Source of the DNA: Atrina japonica
Taxonomy: Eukaryota > Mollusca > Bivalvia > Pterioida > Pinnidae
NCBI GenBank assembly: GCA_030159075.1
Contig: BROG01000511.1
Coordinates: forward strand, 1-64,000
Direction of reading: 5' to 3'
Length of the DNA stretch: 64,000 nt
Shown here one piece after another: positions 46,786-58,370 of the stretch. Under the pieces are notes generated by a model. The model made no database searches. It was not told where the DNA came from and saw only the letters and a program-made list of their open reading frames with translations. The position numbers and the translations under genes were made by a program. Numbering within the stretch: position 1 is the stretch's first letter; the number at the start of each line of letters is the position of its first letter.

Positions 46786-49700
46786 GTACGTGAAGTTACC
46801 AGTAAGGTCCGATGTCTGTCATTAACTTTTCCCATATTTGACTTCTCCTATGAATCCTCTGAAGGAATTTTGATTAAACTTTGTTTGTGCTTTACGGCCT
46901 GATGAGGTGAGGAATGGGACAAGGGTGGGGCAAAATCAGTCCCAGAGGGTACATACCCCTCTTTGAAAATCTTCTCCTCCAGAACCACCATACATGTATG
47001 TATTGGAAAACAGATTATATTTGAGTGATCTACATACTGGCAGATGTATAATTCAAGTTTGTGTTTTTATTAAAATTTATTATTTTGACATGTTTTGATG
47101 TCTTTTCGTACTTTGTCATTTTCATTCATTTTAATTAGTATGATTTCTTTGTTTATGGGCCTTTATATTTGCTACGATGCATTCATTTTATGTGTTGAAA
47201 CAAATAAGGTAAAGAAAATGTTTTTGTGAAAGATTTTTACCCAGATCTGATTGATTGAATTTCTTATGAATTCTAAAAAATCTTTTTTTTTAAAAATATT
47301 GCAAAAAAGGAGGTGGCCATGACACCTTTTCAAACTCTCAGCTTTTTTTCAAAACAGCTCAAGGGATTTTGATGAACTGTACAGGAAGTACTAAAGGTGG
47401 TCTTCTACGAAGTTTGTGTTTTCAGTCAGATGAATGGATTTAGGGTGGGGGTACAATAAGTACAAGGGGGTACCCCTCTTTGAAAATTTCCTTTCCAGAA
47501 TCACTGCATGTATTGAAAATGGATTGCATCAGAGTGATATTTAGGATGTATGATTCAAGTTTGTGTTTATAATAAAAATTGAAAAATTAATTTTTGATGG
47601 CTTTTCAGACTTTTGTCATTTTCATTCATTTCTGTTTAATTTCTTTGATTATCTCCCTTTATAATCACTTTGATGCATTCATTTAATGTGTTTTTCCTGT
47701 AATTAGGCAGAGAAATATTTTCATGTACTGGTAAGAATTTTAATATTTTATGATTTTTTAAGACAACAAAAAGTTGGGCGGGCATGCCACTTGTTCACAC
47801 TGTTGGCTTGTTTTTTAAAACAGCTTAAGTGATTTTAAAGAAACCTTAAGGAAGCAAGTGCTTCAAGGTCCTATACCAATTTTGTGTTTTTCACCCACTT
47901 CCTAAGACCTAATGTCCAGTACAAACCAAATACATGTATGTTAAATTTCCAAATTTTTATACATTGTATGTGTCTTGTTTGTTTGTTTATTGTTGTTTAA
48001 CATCCCACTCAAGAATATTTCACACATGTGGAGACGTCACCAAATGCCGGTGAAGGGCTTCAAATTTTGTTCTATGCTCAGCACTTACGGCCATTGAGCA
48101 GTGAGGGTTCTTTAACGTGCCGACACCTACTGTTACACGGGACCTGAAGTTTTACTGTCTCATCCGAAGGACAGGAAACCAACCTGCCACTGCGGGACTC
48201 GAACTCACAACCTCATGATCCAGCGTCGAGCACGCTACCGACGGAGCCAGGTTGGCTCTTGTATGTGTCTAATTTAGCATACAAATTGTTCTTCTTTTCA
48301 CATTTGTTGATGGTACTTAAATTATTGTACATGCATCTAGATGACAGTAAAACTTGCTTTAGTGACCACCTGTGTATAAAGACCACCTGGTCATAAAGTT
48401 TTTTGCTATCCCCTATGATACTATTTGTGTACAAATCAACCTCTATATAGAGACCACCTCCTTACAAATACTGTTGTGTCCCTAAAAGGGTCTTTATATA
48501 CAAATTCCATCGTATTTTTACTGTTTTTTTCTAATTCTTTATTTGCTTTGATATTTATAATTTTTTGTACCAGTTGTTTTGGATATTTGTAATTTGTTGT
48601 ACCAGTATTTGGATATTTTTAATTTGTTGTTCCAGTATTTGGATATTTGTAATTTGTTGTTCCAGTATTTGGATATTTGTAATTTGTTGTACTAGTATTT
48701 GGATATTTTTAATTTGTTGTTCCAGTATTTGGATATTTTTAATTTGTTGTACCAGTATTTGGGTATTTTTAATTTGTTGTACCAATATTTGGATATTTTT
48801 AATTTGTTGTTCCAGTATTTGGATATTTGTAATTTGTTGTACCAGTATTTGGATATTTGTAATTTGTTGTACCAGTATTTGGATATTTTTAATTTGTTGT
48901 TCCAGTATTTGGATATTTTTAATTTGTTGTACCAGTATTTGGGTATTTTTAATTTGTTGTACCAGTATTTGGATATTTTTAATTTGTTGTTCTAGTATTT
49001 GGATATTTTTAATTTGTTGTTCCAGTATTTGGATATTTTTAATTTGTTGTACCAGTATTTGGATATTTTTAATTTGTTGTTCCAGTATTTGGATATTTTT
49101 AATTTGTTGTACCAGTATTTGAATATTTTTAATTTGTTGTACCAGAATTTTTATATATTTTTTTTATTTTCAGATTCTACACGACAAGTAGAAAACTGGG
49201 AGTTAGCTTATGTGTCTGAAAAAATAGAAGAAGAAGATGAAAGGTCAAAGGAGTTAGTAGTTCTCCATAGTAAGTTTTACCACAGCATTTTTATGTTTCA
49301 TGTCCCTTTGATATATGAAATTCATCTCAAGTATTTGCCTAAACTAATGGACAAGATAAACATACGGTAATTACATTGACTTAACTAGATATAAGTAACT
49401 AAACAAAAGTTGTAATTTGGCCTTATTTTGCATGGATTTATAGAATCTTACACAGATGCTTTGAGTGAATAAGATATCTTCCTCTGAGTGGTAAGAAACT
49501 GAGGCCCGTTTTACGAAAAGTCGTAAGTCCTAGACTTGGGCCTAGGACTACATTTACGACTTACAAAGAATTCGGACTTTTGACTTATATATGACTACCT
49601 GTGTTTTGCTGTATTTGTCATAATTGATCTTTGTAAATGTAGCACATAAAACATGTAAAGGTCAAGATATTACAGGGGTCAGTAGTCCAAAGAATTTAAA

Positions 49701-52700
49701 TCTACTTGTTCAAATGCAAAAATGAGTGGTTCGAAAAATCATGTGTTTTAACAAGAATAATCTTTATTTAATTGATTTTTGTCTTCAACAATTTCACTTG
49801 TTCTTTCAAACAAGTGAGAAGAAACATCAGTTAGTCCAAATGAAAAATTGACTTGTCCCAGACATCTGGGCAAACCTAAATGTTAAAGCCTGTCTTATTT
49901 GAAATGTGCAAATATGCCTTAATACTTAACTGTGGACTCACGGCAGGTGTGACAGGTCGACAGGGGATGCTTACTCCTCCATGGCACCAGATCCCACCTC
50001 TTGATTTCAAGAGGTCCGTGTTTGTCAATTTTTTACCAGATTTGTATCTATATCCTGGACATCCTAATGATTTATACCTTGGTATCTAAGACTTTTTATA
50101 TTGAGTTAGGGTAGGGATAATAAAACAGTACTATGTTTTGTCATATCATCAACTGACTCAAGACTTGCAACTTCTGATCTCCTGATAAAATACACCCAAG
50201 GTTGTCTAGTCTGAGGGTCTCCTGATAAAATGCACCCAAGGTTGTCTAGTCTGAGGGTTTCCTGATTAAATGCACCCAAGGTTGTCTAGTCCGAGGGTTT
50301 CCTGATAAAATGCACCCAAGGTTGTATGATCTGAGGGTCTCCTGAGGAACCAACTCTCAGATCCTTACCAAAAGGATTGAGATTTCCGTTTCTACTTAAT
50401 ACGTCAATATTTGATTATTTTCTCTCATCCTTCAAATACGTCTTCATGTATGCAAATTAAGTCTGACAAAACTATATATATACTGCATAGTCATAGCATA
50501 GAAGCCACTGAAGCTTTACATCATAAAATTGTATCATGGTGTCATATATATTGTGTGTCACTTGTCAATAAACTAGAGGTTGACAAGGAAATCATTCCTC
50601 ATAAAAAGAAGGAAAAAATTTGTGAACCCTGGGAGAATTATATTTTTTAAAACAATGCAATGAATGTCTATGAAGTTATAAAAAATATTTCAAAAACAAA
50701 AAAAACCAGATAAATATAATTTATGAAATTTTATAGAATAGCGTCTTTAATATGGTATTGCAGCATTATCTCCCCTTTAATGGAGGCAATGTAGTTTTTT
50801 AAATTCTCACAAGAAGAAAGAGAGATCTACAATGTAACTTTTAAAATCATGTTTCCTGTCTGTGTATACATGTACATGTATAGATATATGTATGTCCTGT
50901 CTGTGTAGACATGTATATGTATGTCCTGTCTGTGTAGACATGTACACGTATAGATATATGTATGTCCTGTCTGTGTATACATATATATGTATGTCCTGTC
51001 TGTGTATACATATACATGTATAGATATATGTATGTCCTGTCTGTGTAGACATGTATATGTATAGATATATGTATGTCCTGTCTGTGTAGACATGTATATG
51101 TATAGATATATGTATGTCCTCTCTGTGTAGACATGTATATGTATAGATATATGTATGTCCTGTCTGTCTGTGTAGACATGTATATGTATAGATATATGTA
51201 TGTCCTGTCTGTGTAGACATGTACATGTATAGATATATGTATGTCCTGTCTGTGTAGACATGTACACGTATAGATATATGTATGTCCTGTCTGTGTAGAC
51301 ATGTATATGTATAGATATATGTATGTCCTGTCTGTGTAGACATGTAATATGTATAGATATATGTATGTCCTGTCTGTGTAGACATGTACATGTATAGATA
51401 TATGTATGTCCTGTCTGTGTAGACATGTACATGTATAGATATATGTATGTCCTGTCTGTGTAGACATGTATATGTATAGATATATGTATGTCCTGTCTGT
51501 GTAGACATGTACACGTATAGATATATGTATGTCCTGTCTGTGTAGACATGTATACGTATAGATATATGTATGTCCTGTCTGTGTAGACATGTATATGTAT
51601 AGATATATGTATGTCCTGTCTGTGTAGACATGTATATGTATAGATATATGTATGTCCTGTCTGTGTAGACATGTATATGTATGTCCTGTCTGTGTAGACA
51701 TGTATATGTATAGATATATGTATGTCCTGTCTGTGTAAGACATTGTGGTTATGTATAAGATATATGTATGTCCTGTCTGTGTAGACATGTATATGTATAG
51801 ATATATGTATGTCCTGTCTGTGTAGACATGTATATGTATAGATATATGTGTGTCCTGTCTGTGTAGACATGTACATGTATGTCCTGTCTGTGTAGACATG
51901 TATATGTATAGATATATGTATGTCCTGTCTGTGTATACATGTATATGTATAGATATATGTATGTCCTGTCTGTGTAGACATGTACATGTATGTCCTGTCT
52001 GTGTAGACATGTACATGTATAGATATATGTATGTCCTGTCTGTGTATACATGTACATGTATAGATACATGTATGTCCTGTCTGTGTAGACATGTACACGT
52101 ATAGATATATGTATGTCCTGTCTGTGTATACATGTACATGTATATGTATAGATATATGTACATATAGTTTTGTTAAAGTGATATTCATATAAGCTGTCAC
52201 AATAATTATTTTTGTCCCCTGGCATGTAGTTGAGAATATGATAAAATGTGTGTTCAAATACAATATCAAACACATAAGATGTTGTAAAAGATCTTTTCTT
52301 CGAAGTTATTTGTTTTATTAGAATATAAGTTTTCTCGTACCTTAAAATATCCAGATGTATGCAATGACCTTTCAGATAAACTCTTTCGCCATATCAAATG
52401 TACCTCATAAATCGGTCAGGGATTCTCGTCCTTTATGGGCTCAGACTATGTTTTTATTTGTTTTATACTTATCTTTAACGTACAGGACGTGATTTTTATA
52501 TGAAAGTGCATGTATTATGTAAAAAATATGCTTTTCAATGCTATTTTAAATACCTAAAGAACATTGGATGAATATATGAATAAATAGATCAGGTCACTAA
52601 AAGAAAAATTTTCGATCTTTAATATTACCCTGAATGCTGATATTGAAAAAATCAAAACAATATAACTGTGAAAAGTATGCATACCTCATGTTAAACAATC

Positions 52701-53207
52701 GTGTCGCCATGTCCGGTGGAGTTGGACAGTTCATGATAATATGTGTCAAGAATGATAAAGCCAAGAATGCGATGGGAAGAGTTAAAAATTGGGTTGAGAT
52801 CACCCGATATACTAGGCACGTGGACAATTTCAGAAACGAATGTTTTGAAATGACGAAAAAGACAAACTTTGCCTGATTTAGGTATGAAATGATGAAGAAC
52901 AAATATAAATGCAGAGGGTAATAAGAATTGAATGTATGTGAAATGCAAATAGCACGTGTTTACTGGTCACTCGGTCATCTTTGTAAAAAATTACCGAAAG
53001 TTATTTTGCATAAAATGGGCATGTAAAATTTTTCACCTACGACAGCTCATATCGCTTTAGGACCTTTCAGATCTAAAATGCAGTTAAAATGACCTTGACA
53101 TTTCTTTTGTTGTGTTGTTGTTTTCTCCCCACCCCCCCCCACCCCCCCAAAAAAAAAACAAACAGAAAGAAAAATCACATACTGTATATCAAATGGTAAC
53201 TTTGACT

Positions 53208-53259
<52 letters not shown>

Positions 53260-53563
53260 CATATTTAAAAGCATAGAAACAAATAAACTCTATAGACCTT
53301 GACCTTTGAGTACAAGGTCAATAATTGATGGTTCAGAGGATTATAATGATTCATTTGATTTTGCAGTGGAAAGGACAGTTGGTGAGATGGCCTATAAAGG
53401 TTTGAAAGAGAAATATTCCAAAAGTAGTGCATCAGAATTGAATTATCGAGTTTTGTTGCTATGGAAACAGAATCAGCCAAATGGACTAGCTCAGATGAAA
53501 GCTTTAGCTCAGTTTCTACAATTTGTTAACTTGGGGAAAATAGTGGAAGCTTTTGAGCCTTGA
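46695..53563 (+). CDS. Small death-domain protein (3 coding exons, 127 residues)
   Basis: Joining 46695-46785, 49174-49269 and 53367-53563 gives one frame of 127 codons plus TGA; both introns are phase 1 with GT-AG borders. The ATG has a good context (AACAATGG) with an in-frame TAA at 46683. Residues 1-36 are polar and look disordered; 37-127 look all-helical. The C-terminal part, including 'ELNYRVLLLWKQNQPNG' (86-102) and 'LAQFLQFVNLGKIVEAF' (109-125), has the spacing of death-domain helices 4-6 with the typical Leu-Trp. The N-terminal helices ('NWELAYVSEKI', 'ERTVGEMAYKGL') fit less well. Death domains pair with one another in receptor-adaptor complexes. There is no signal peptide or membrane segment, so it is probably cytosolic. 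No death-effector or CARD region is present. A further symmetric exon in the 4.1-kb second intron cannot be excluded. A divergent TNFR-like gene lies upstream. Confidence 0.78.
46830..47935. repeat. Mollusc-type dispersed repeat, two and a half monomers of about 480 bp
   Basis: Blocks such as 'TACCCCTCTTTGAAAAT', 'CTTTTCGTACTTTGTCATTT' / 'CTTTTCAGACTTTTGTCATT', 'TGATGCATTCATTTAATGTG' and 'AAAACAGCTCAAG.GATTTT' recur in the same order. The family is also found at 45200-45340 and 56545-57430. Confidence 0.8.
47976..48258 (-). mobile_element. Complete tRNA-derived SINE with 12-bp target-site duplication
   Basis: The minus strand starts with a tRNA-like head ('TGGCTCCGTCGGTAGCGTGC', B box 'GAGTTCGAGTCCC'), continues through a conserved body ('GTCCTTCGGATGAGACAGTA', 'GGTGACGTCTCCACATG'), and ends in 'GATGTTAAACAACAATAAAC' plus AAAC repeats. 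It is bounded by TTGTATGTGTCT at 47964-47975 and 48259-48270. Antisense in intron 1 of the death-domain gene. Confidence 0.93.
48344..48524. mobile_element. 'CAGTAAAAC'-family MITE
   Basis: 'ACAGTAAAACTTGCTTTAGT', 'GACCACCTGTGTATAAAGAC', and right end 'TATTTTTACTGT'. It lies 86 bp from the SINE and close to the 30-bp array. Confidence 0.8.
48575..49160. repeat. 30-bp minisatellite, about 19 copies, ending at a splice acceptor
   Basis: Unit ACCAGTATTTGGATATTTTT + AATTTGTTGT, with ACCAG/TCCAG alternation. Because 30 is a multiple of 3 and stops are absent in two frames, it yields decapeptide open frames on plus (and a shorter one on minus). The last degenerate unit (49141-49173) forms the T-rich tract of the exon-2 acceptor. 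Confidence 0.95.
49174..49269 (+). CDS. Death-domain gene, second coding exon
   Basis: Acceptor TTTTTTATTTTCAG, donor A|GTAAGTTT, 96 nt, phase 1 both sides. It encodes residues 31-62 (part of 31 shared), with Trp39 and an acidic Glu/Asp-rich stretch (49-53). Confidence 0.78.
49270..50176. other. Start of intron 2; no exon recognised
   Basis: Contains 'GGCCCGTTTTACGAAAAGTC' and the palindromic 'CCTAGACTTGGGCCTAGG' near 49503-49550, resembling a short inverted-repeat element. Confidence 0.4.
50177..50345. repeat. 40-bp minisatellite, 4 copies
   Basis: Unit CTCCTGATAAAATGCACCCA + AGGTTGTCTAGTCTGAGGGT. Confidence 0.9.
50380..50645. repeat. Dispersed repeat, related to 20495-20745
   Basis: 'GATTGAGATTTCCGTTTCTA', 'AAATTAAGTCTGACA', 'CATAAAATTGTATCATGGTG' and 'GACAAGGAAATCATTCCTC' match the 20.5-kb copy in order. 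Confidence 0.7.
50855..52165. repeat. 41-bp minisatellite, about 33 copies
   Basis: Unit GTATAGATATATGTATGTCC + TGTCTGTGTAGACATGTATAT, with shorter 29-bp versions. On the minus strand all three frames are free of stops, creating frames up to 482 codons of His-Ile-Tyr-Thr repeats; these are not genes. Confidence 0.96.
52597..52948. other. Unidentified stretch open on both strands
   Basis: Minus frames at 52902-52597 and 52948-52691 and a plus frame at 52634-52876 overlap. The region is less A+T-rich than its flanks. The minus frame has hydrophobic segments ('FLTLPIAFLALSFLTHII'). No domain recognised and no matching splice sites, so it may be a relic of a coding or mobile sequence. Confidence 0.25.
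53125..53160. repeat. C-rich then A-rich run
   Basis: CCCCACCCCCCCCCC-type tract followed by A-runs; the minus strand is a possible G-quadruplex. Intron 2 of the death-domain gene. Confidence 0.8.
53211..53256. repeat. (TA)n microsatellite
   Basis: About 22 TA units, about 110 bp upstream of the terminal exon of the death-domain gene. Confidence 0.97.
53367..53563 (+). CDS. Death-domain gene, terminal coding exon
   Basis: Acceptor TTTGATTTTGCAG, phase 1. It encodes residues 63-127 (63 split) and stops with TGA. It contains 'KYSKSSASELNYRVLLLWK', the best death-domain match in the window. Confidence 0.85.
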
Positions 53564-53955
53564 TTATATCATGACATTAGATTATGTAGAGAAATTAAGT
53601 ATGTGTTCATGAGAGTATCCAAGTGATGAGAACAATTCTGAAATAGAACCTGATGTACTGTTCATAAGAATACATGTATACCAAAAAAGTTCACTGTTCT
53701 CATTAGGTAGAGGATTTCAGAGAAAAAAAATAACTGATGACTGTGAAAGAGAATGTGTTGTACAATCCATGGCATATCCTTTTGCAGTAGATCATGTTCA
53801 TGTTGTATTGAAGATCTGAGATACATTGCAGACTTAAGTGTGGACTATATGGTGTGAGAAAATTGAACCTTTTGAGAGCATGCATTGAGTGAAATACATG
53901 TAAGTTGTGTGTGAATGTTAAAAATGTCAATAAAATATTTATATTTAGATGTGAT
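53564..53955 (+). other. 3' UTR of the death-domain gene
   Basis: Non-repetitive sequence after the stop, leading to the AATAAA at 53929. Confidence 0.6.
53929..53934 (+). terminator. Polyadenylation signal AATAAA
   Basis: Canonical hexamer 366 bp after the stop codon. Confidence 0.6.
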
Positions 53956-54045
53956 ATTTGTAATTCAAAAATCAAACCATATTGTGAGAGTTTCAATCTT
54001 ATATGGTTTTTGAATACTGGATAAACACATCACTTGAAACAAGAC

Positions 54046-56045
54046 AGCAATAGGGCTACATAACTTACATAAACAGACAGCGATATATCACTTGAAATAG
54101 ACAGTGATACATCACTTAAAATAGACAATAATACATCACATGAACTATACAGTGATACATCACTTGAAACAAACAGTGATACATCACTTGAAATAGACAG
54201 TGATACATCACTTGAAATAGACAGAGATACATCACTTGAAACAAACAGTGATACATCACTTGAAATAGACAGTGATACATCACTTGAAACAAACAGTGAT
54301 ACATCACTTGAAACAGACAGTGATACATCACTTGAAATAGACAGTGATACATCACTTGAAACAGTGATACTTCACCTGAAACAGACAGTGATACATCACT
54401 TGAAATAGACAGTGATACATCACTTGAAACAGTGATACTTCACTTGAAATAGACAGTGATACATCACTTGAAATAGACAGTGATACATCACTTGAAATAG
54501 ACAGAGATACATCACTTGAAACAGTGATACTTCACTTGAAACAGACAGTGATACATCACTTGAAATAGACAGTGATACATCACTTGAAACAAACAGTGAT
54601 ACATCACTTGAAATAGACAGTGATACATCACTTGAAATAGACAGTGATACATCACTTGAAATAGACAGAGATACATCACTTGAAACAAACAGTGATACAT
54701 CACTTGAAATAGACAGTGATACATCACTTGAAATAGACAGAGATACATCACTTGAAATAGACAGTGATACATCACTTGAAATAGACAGATACGTCACTTA
54801 AAATAGACAGTGATACATCACTTGAAACAGTGATACATCACTTGAAACAAACAGTGATACATCACTTGAAATAGACAGAGATACATCATTTGAAACAGAC
54901 AGCAATACATCACTTGAAACAGTGATACATCACTTGAAACAGAGCAATACATCACTTAAAATAGACAGTGATACATCACTTGAAACAGTGATACATCACT
55001 TGAAACAGAGCAATACATCACTTGAAATAGACTGATACATCACTTAAAATAGACAGTGATACATCACTTGAAACAGAGCAATACATCACTTGAAATAGAC
55101 TGATACATCACTTGAAATAGACAGTGATACATCATTTGAAACAGAGCAATACATCACTTGAACTATACAGTGATACTTCACTTGAAATAGACAGTGATAC
55201 ATCATTTGAAACAGAGCAATACATCACTTGAACTATACAGTGATACTTCACTTGAAATAGACAGTGATACATCATTTGAAACAGAGCAATACATCACTTG
55301 AACTATACAGTGATACTTCACTTGAAATAGACAGTGATACATCATTTGTAACAGAGCAATACATCACTTGAACTATACAGTGATACTTCACTTGAAATAG
55401 ACAGCAATACATCACTTAAAATAGACAATAATACATCACATGAACTATACAGTGATACATCACTTGAAACAAACAGTGATACATCACTTGAAATAGACAG
55501 CGATACATCACTTACAATAGACAGCGATACATCACTTGAAATAGATTGATCACTTACAATAGACAGCAATACATCACTGGAAACAAACGGTGATATATCA
55601 CTTGAAACAGACAGTGATACATAACTTGAACGATACATTGATACATCACTTTAAACAAACTGATACTTCACTTGAACTATACAGTGATACATCACTTGAA
55701 ATAGACAGCGATACATAACTTGAAACAAACAGTGATACATCACTTGAAATAGACAGCGATACATCACTTGAAATGGAAAGTGATATATCACTTTGAATAG
55801 ACAGTGACAGGGCCTACATAATTTAAAACAGACAGTGATACATCACTTGAAATAGATAGCGAAACATCACTTGAAATAGACAGTGATACATAACTTGAAA
55901 CAAACAGTGATAGGGCCTATATCACTTAAAATAGACAGCGATACATAACTTGAAACAAACAGTAATAGGGCCTACATAACTTTAAACAGACAACGATATA
56001 TCACTTGAAATAGACAGCGATACATCAATTAAAACAAACAGTGAT
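54046..56045. repeat. 24-bp minisatellite, about 80 copies
   Basis: Unit GATACATCACTTGAAATAGA + CAGT. Variants: ACAAACAGT, ACAGAGCAAT, CTATACAGT. Between about 55120 and 55400 a compound unit of about 70 bp is repeated four times. Minus-strand frames of 79-125 codons are artefacts of the 24-bp period. Confidence 0.96.
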
Positions 56046-56263
56046 ATCCCTGGTCTGACAGTATATATTTTCTGTATCGACCGATAGATGCTAAATGTGT
56101 GATGTCATGTGATTGACGTCCTACAGCATATGATTGTAAATATGTAATGGACCAAAGAACTGGCACTGAGTAGGTTTTGTATATTATAAGCATGAGGCAT
56201 GCTTTTATAATTTTCTGCTGAATGTTCAGAAAGGTGACAAATATATTATTCATGGCATCATAC

Positions 56264-56390
56264 GGGTGATATTATATAAATATTTTGTTCATGAAAGGGT
56301 GATATTGCATATATACTCCTCAAAAATGTGCAGTATCACCCTCTCATGAATGTAATATTTATTTTATTATACCGAGTGTCATATTTTCTT
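56264..56390. repeat. Imperfect hairpin element
   Basis: 'GGGTGATATTATATAAATAT' mirrors 'ATATTTATTTTATTATACC', and 'TCATGAAAGGGTGATATTGC' mirrors 'GCAGTATCACCCTCTCATGA'. Loop about 24 nt. Confidence 0.75.
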
Positions 56391-56542
56391 GCTTTAACAT
56401 ATTACCATAGATATTTTACATCTCAACTATTAACCAGCAAGCTAAAAAATACAAAACAAACAGTACAAACATTTTGACTATGATAAAAAGCTCTCACTGG
56501 GATGAATCATATGCGCATAACATTCACGCATGTGACATTTTT

Positions 56543-57432
56543 AGCTCACCTGAGCCAAAGGCTCAGGTGAGCTATTGTGATCACTCCCCATCTGTCGTCT
56601 TTTTATATTTTCGACTTCTTCTCTGAAACCATTGAAGGGATTTTGAGGAAACTTGACAAAAAGCAAGTGCTCGAGGTCCATTACCAAGTTTGTAGTTTTC
56701 AGCCAGATTGGCCCAGGGGTGGATTCAGAGTGGGGCAGAATATGTCCCAAAAGGTACCCCTCTTTAAAAATCTTCTTCTCCAAAACGGCTGTATGAATTG
56801 AAAAACGGATTACTTCTGAGTGATTTACATGGATGTATGATTCAAGGATATATTTTTCATAAAAATCGGAATATTAACTTTTGACGCTTTTTTTTAGGTC
56901 TTTTCAAACTTTGTCTTTTTCATTCATTATTGCATTATTTCCTAATTATCTCCCCTTGCATTCATTTAATATTCATTTATTTAATATGTTTAACTTGTTA
57001 CTAGATAAAGAAATGTTTTTGTGCAAGAATTTTGCCAAAATTCAATTTCTAGATTTTTTAATGAATTTTTTAAGACTGCCAAAAAGGGGGGGTGTGTGTG
57101 CATTTTTCACACTGTCAGCTCTTGTTTCAAAACCACAGAAGGAAATTGACAAACTTGACAAGAAGCAAGTGCTCAAGGTCCTTTTCCATGTCTTAGTTTT
57201 CAGCTAGATTGGCCCAGGGGTGGATCCAGGGTGGGTCAGAGTATGTCCCAAAAGGTACCACTCTTTAAAAATCTTCTTCTCCAGACCGGCTGTATGAATT
57301 AAAAACAGAAACAGCAATATTTATGTTTCTTGGCCAGATCAGCCTACATGTACAAATTCTTATTGGTCTTTTTTCCACATGTGTAGATGGTTCTCAGGTG
57401 AGCAGTTGTGGCCCTCTTGGACTTCTTGTTCG
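56543..57432. repeat. Bivalve-type 'AGCTCACCTGAGCC' repeat, two monomers
   Basis: Opens with the hairpin AGCTCACCTGAGCC / GGCTCAGGTGAGCT and closes near 'TTCTCAGGTGAGCAG' and 'CTTGGACTTCTTGTTC'. The interior has two copies of 'AGCAAGTGCTC.AGGTCC', 'GATTGGCCCAGGGGTGGAT' and 'CCCAAAAGGTACC.CTCTTTA'. Frames across it are not genes. Confidence 0.82.
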
Positions 57433-57529
57433 GAATGTTCCCATGGCTCACTGATACAAACGGAACATGCATAATGTTGGCGCATGTGACATTTTTTGTA
57501 ATGTCACCCTGGCTTCTGAGACCATATCA

Positions 57530-58370
57530 CACGTAAGACAATGTAGATGACTAATAATATTATACCTCATCACTAAAACTCGGTCATGGATTTGTTGAGA
57601 GCCGTTACGTGTCAGGGAGACTACACTTCATGGCTTCGCCCTTCATGACTTGCCTTGGGTAAACAAATCCTCATGTCTCCCTACAACCAGGACAATAAAT
57701 GTATGTCACCCGGTATATTTATACCCCATGTGGCACGCCGCAGAGTTGTATGGGGTATAATCATTTTGACCCCCTCATGATCAAACCATCAGTGCATTCC
57801 TGGTTTCCCAACAATAACTTAAAAACAGATTGAAGTATTTTCTTCAAATTTGCCAGAATGCTTTATGACCATAAGCTACAGATCAAGTTATAATTTGGGT
57901 GCCATCGGATTATTTTATCACAGAGTTATGGCATTTCATTGACAAAAAATCTGTGGTTTCCAAGAATAACTTGAGAACTGATTAAGGGATTGCTGTCAAA
58001 CTTTGAGTTAGACTTTTGGTGTGAACATATCATTTTATTCCAGAGTAATGCCCCTTAATCACCCAAAAATATGAACAGTTTGTAAATTCAAAGGCAATAA
58101 GTTTAGAAGGGATTGAGGGATTTTAAGCCATATGGGCCATAACTTTTTCAACATTTTCGACTTCTCAAGATCCAATGAGTCATTTTCAACCCATCTCCAT
58201 AGGAACTATCGTCATGTAAAACCCCATAAAATTTGGGAATGAAATTTAGGCAGTAGGTCACAATGGGCTACAAAAAGTGCCAAAACTAGGTACATTTTTA
58301 AAGATTTTCCTCTCATGAATCAATGATCAGATTTCTTTCAAATTTGGTATGGCTGATTGTTTAGTAAATA
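57530..58370. repeat. Further dispersed repeats, partly palindromic
   Basis: 57540-57700 contains paired motifs around 'TCACTAAAACTCGGTCATGG' and 'CTTCATGACTTGCCTTGGGT'. 57780-58370 has recurring 'ATAACTT.A.AACAGATT' and 'TTCAAATTTG' sentences typical of old mollusc repeats. Confidence 0.5.

Noticed and set aside
48555..49122. 185-codon plus frame of Ile/Trp/Phe/Cys decapeptides
   Set aside because: 30-bp minisatellite; intron of the death-domain gene.
50807..52275. Minus-strand open frames up to 482 codons, rich in His, Ile, Tyr and Thr
   Set aside because: They coincide with the 41-bp array and are open in all three frames because the unit lacks stops in that orientation; no non-repeat domain.
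52597..52948. Multi-pass membrane protein fragment on minus
   Set aside because: Hydrophobic stretches only; no family signature, and the frame is also open on the opposite strand.
54116..55638. Minus frames of Ser/Val/Leu repeats
   Set aside because: 24-bp array with period divisible by three.
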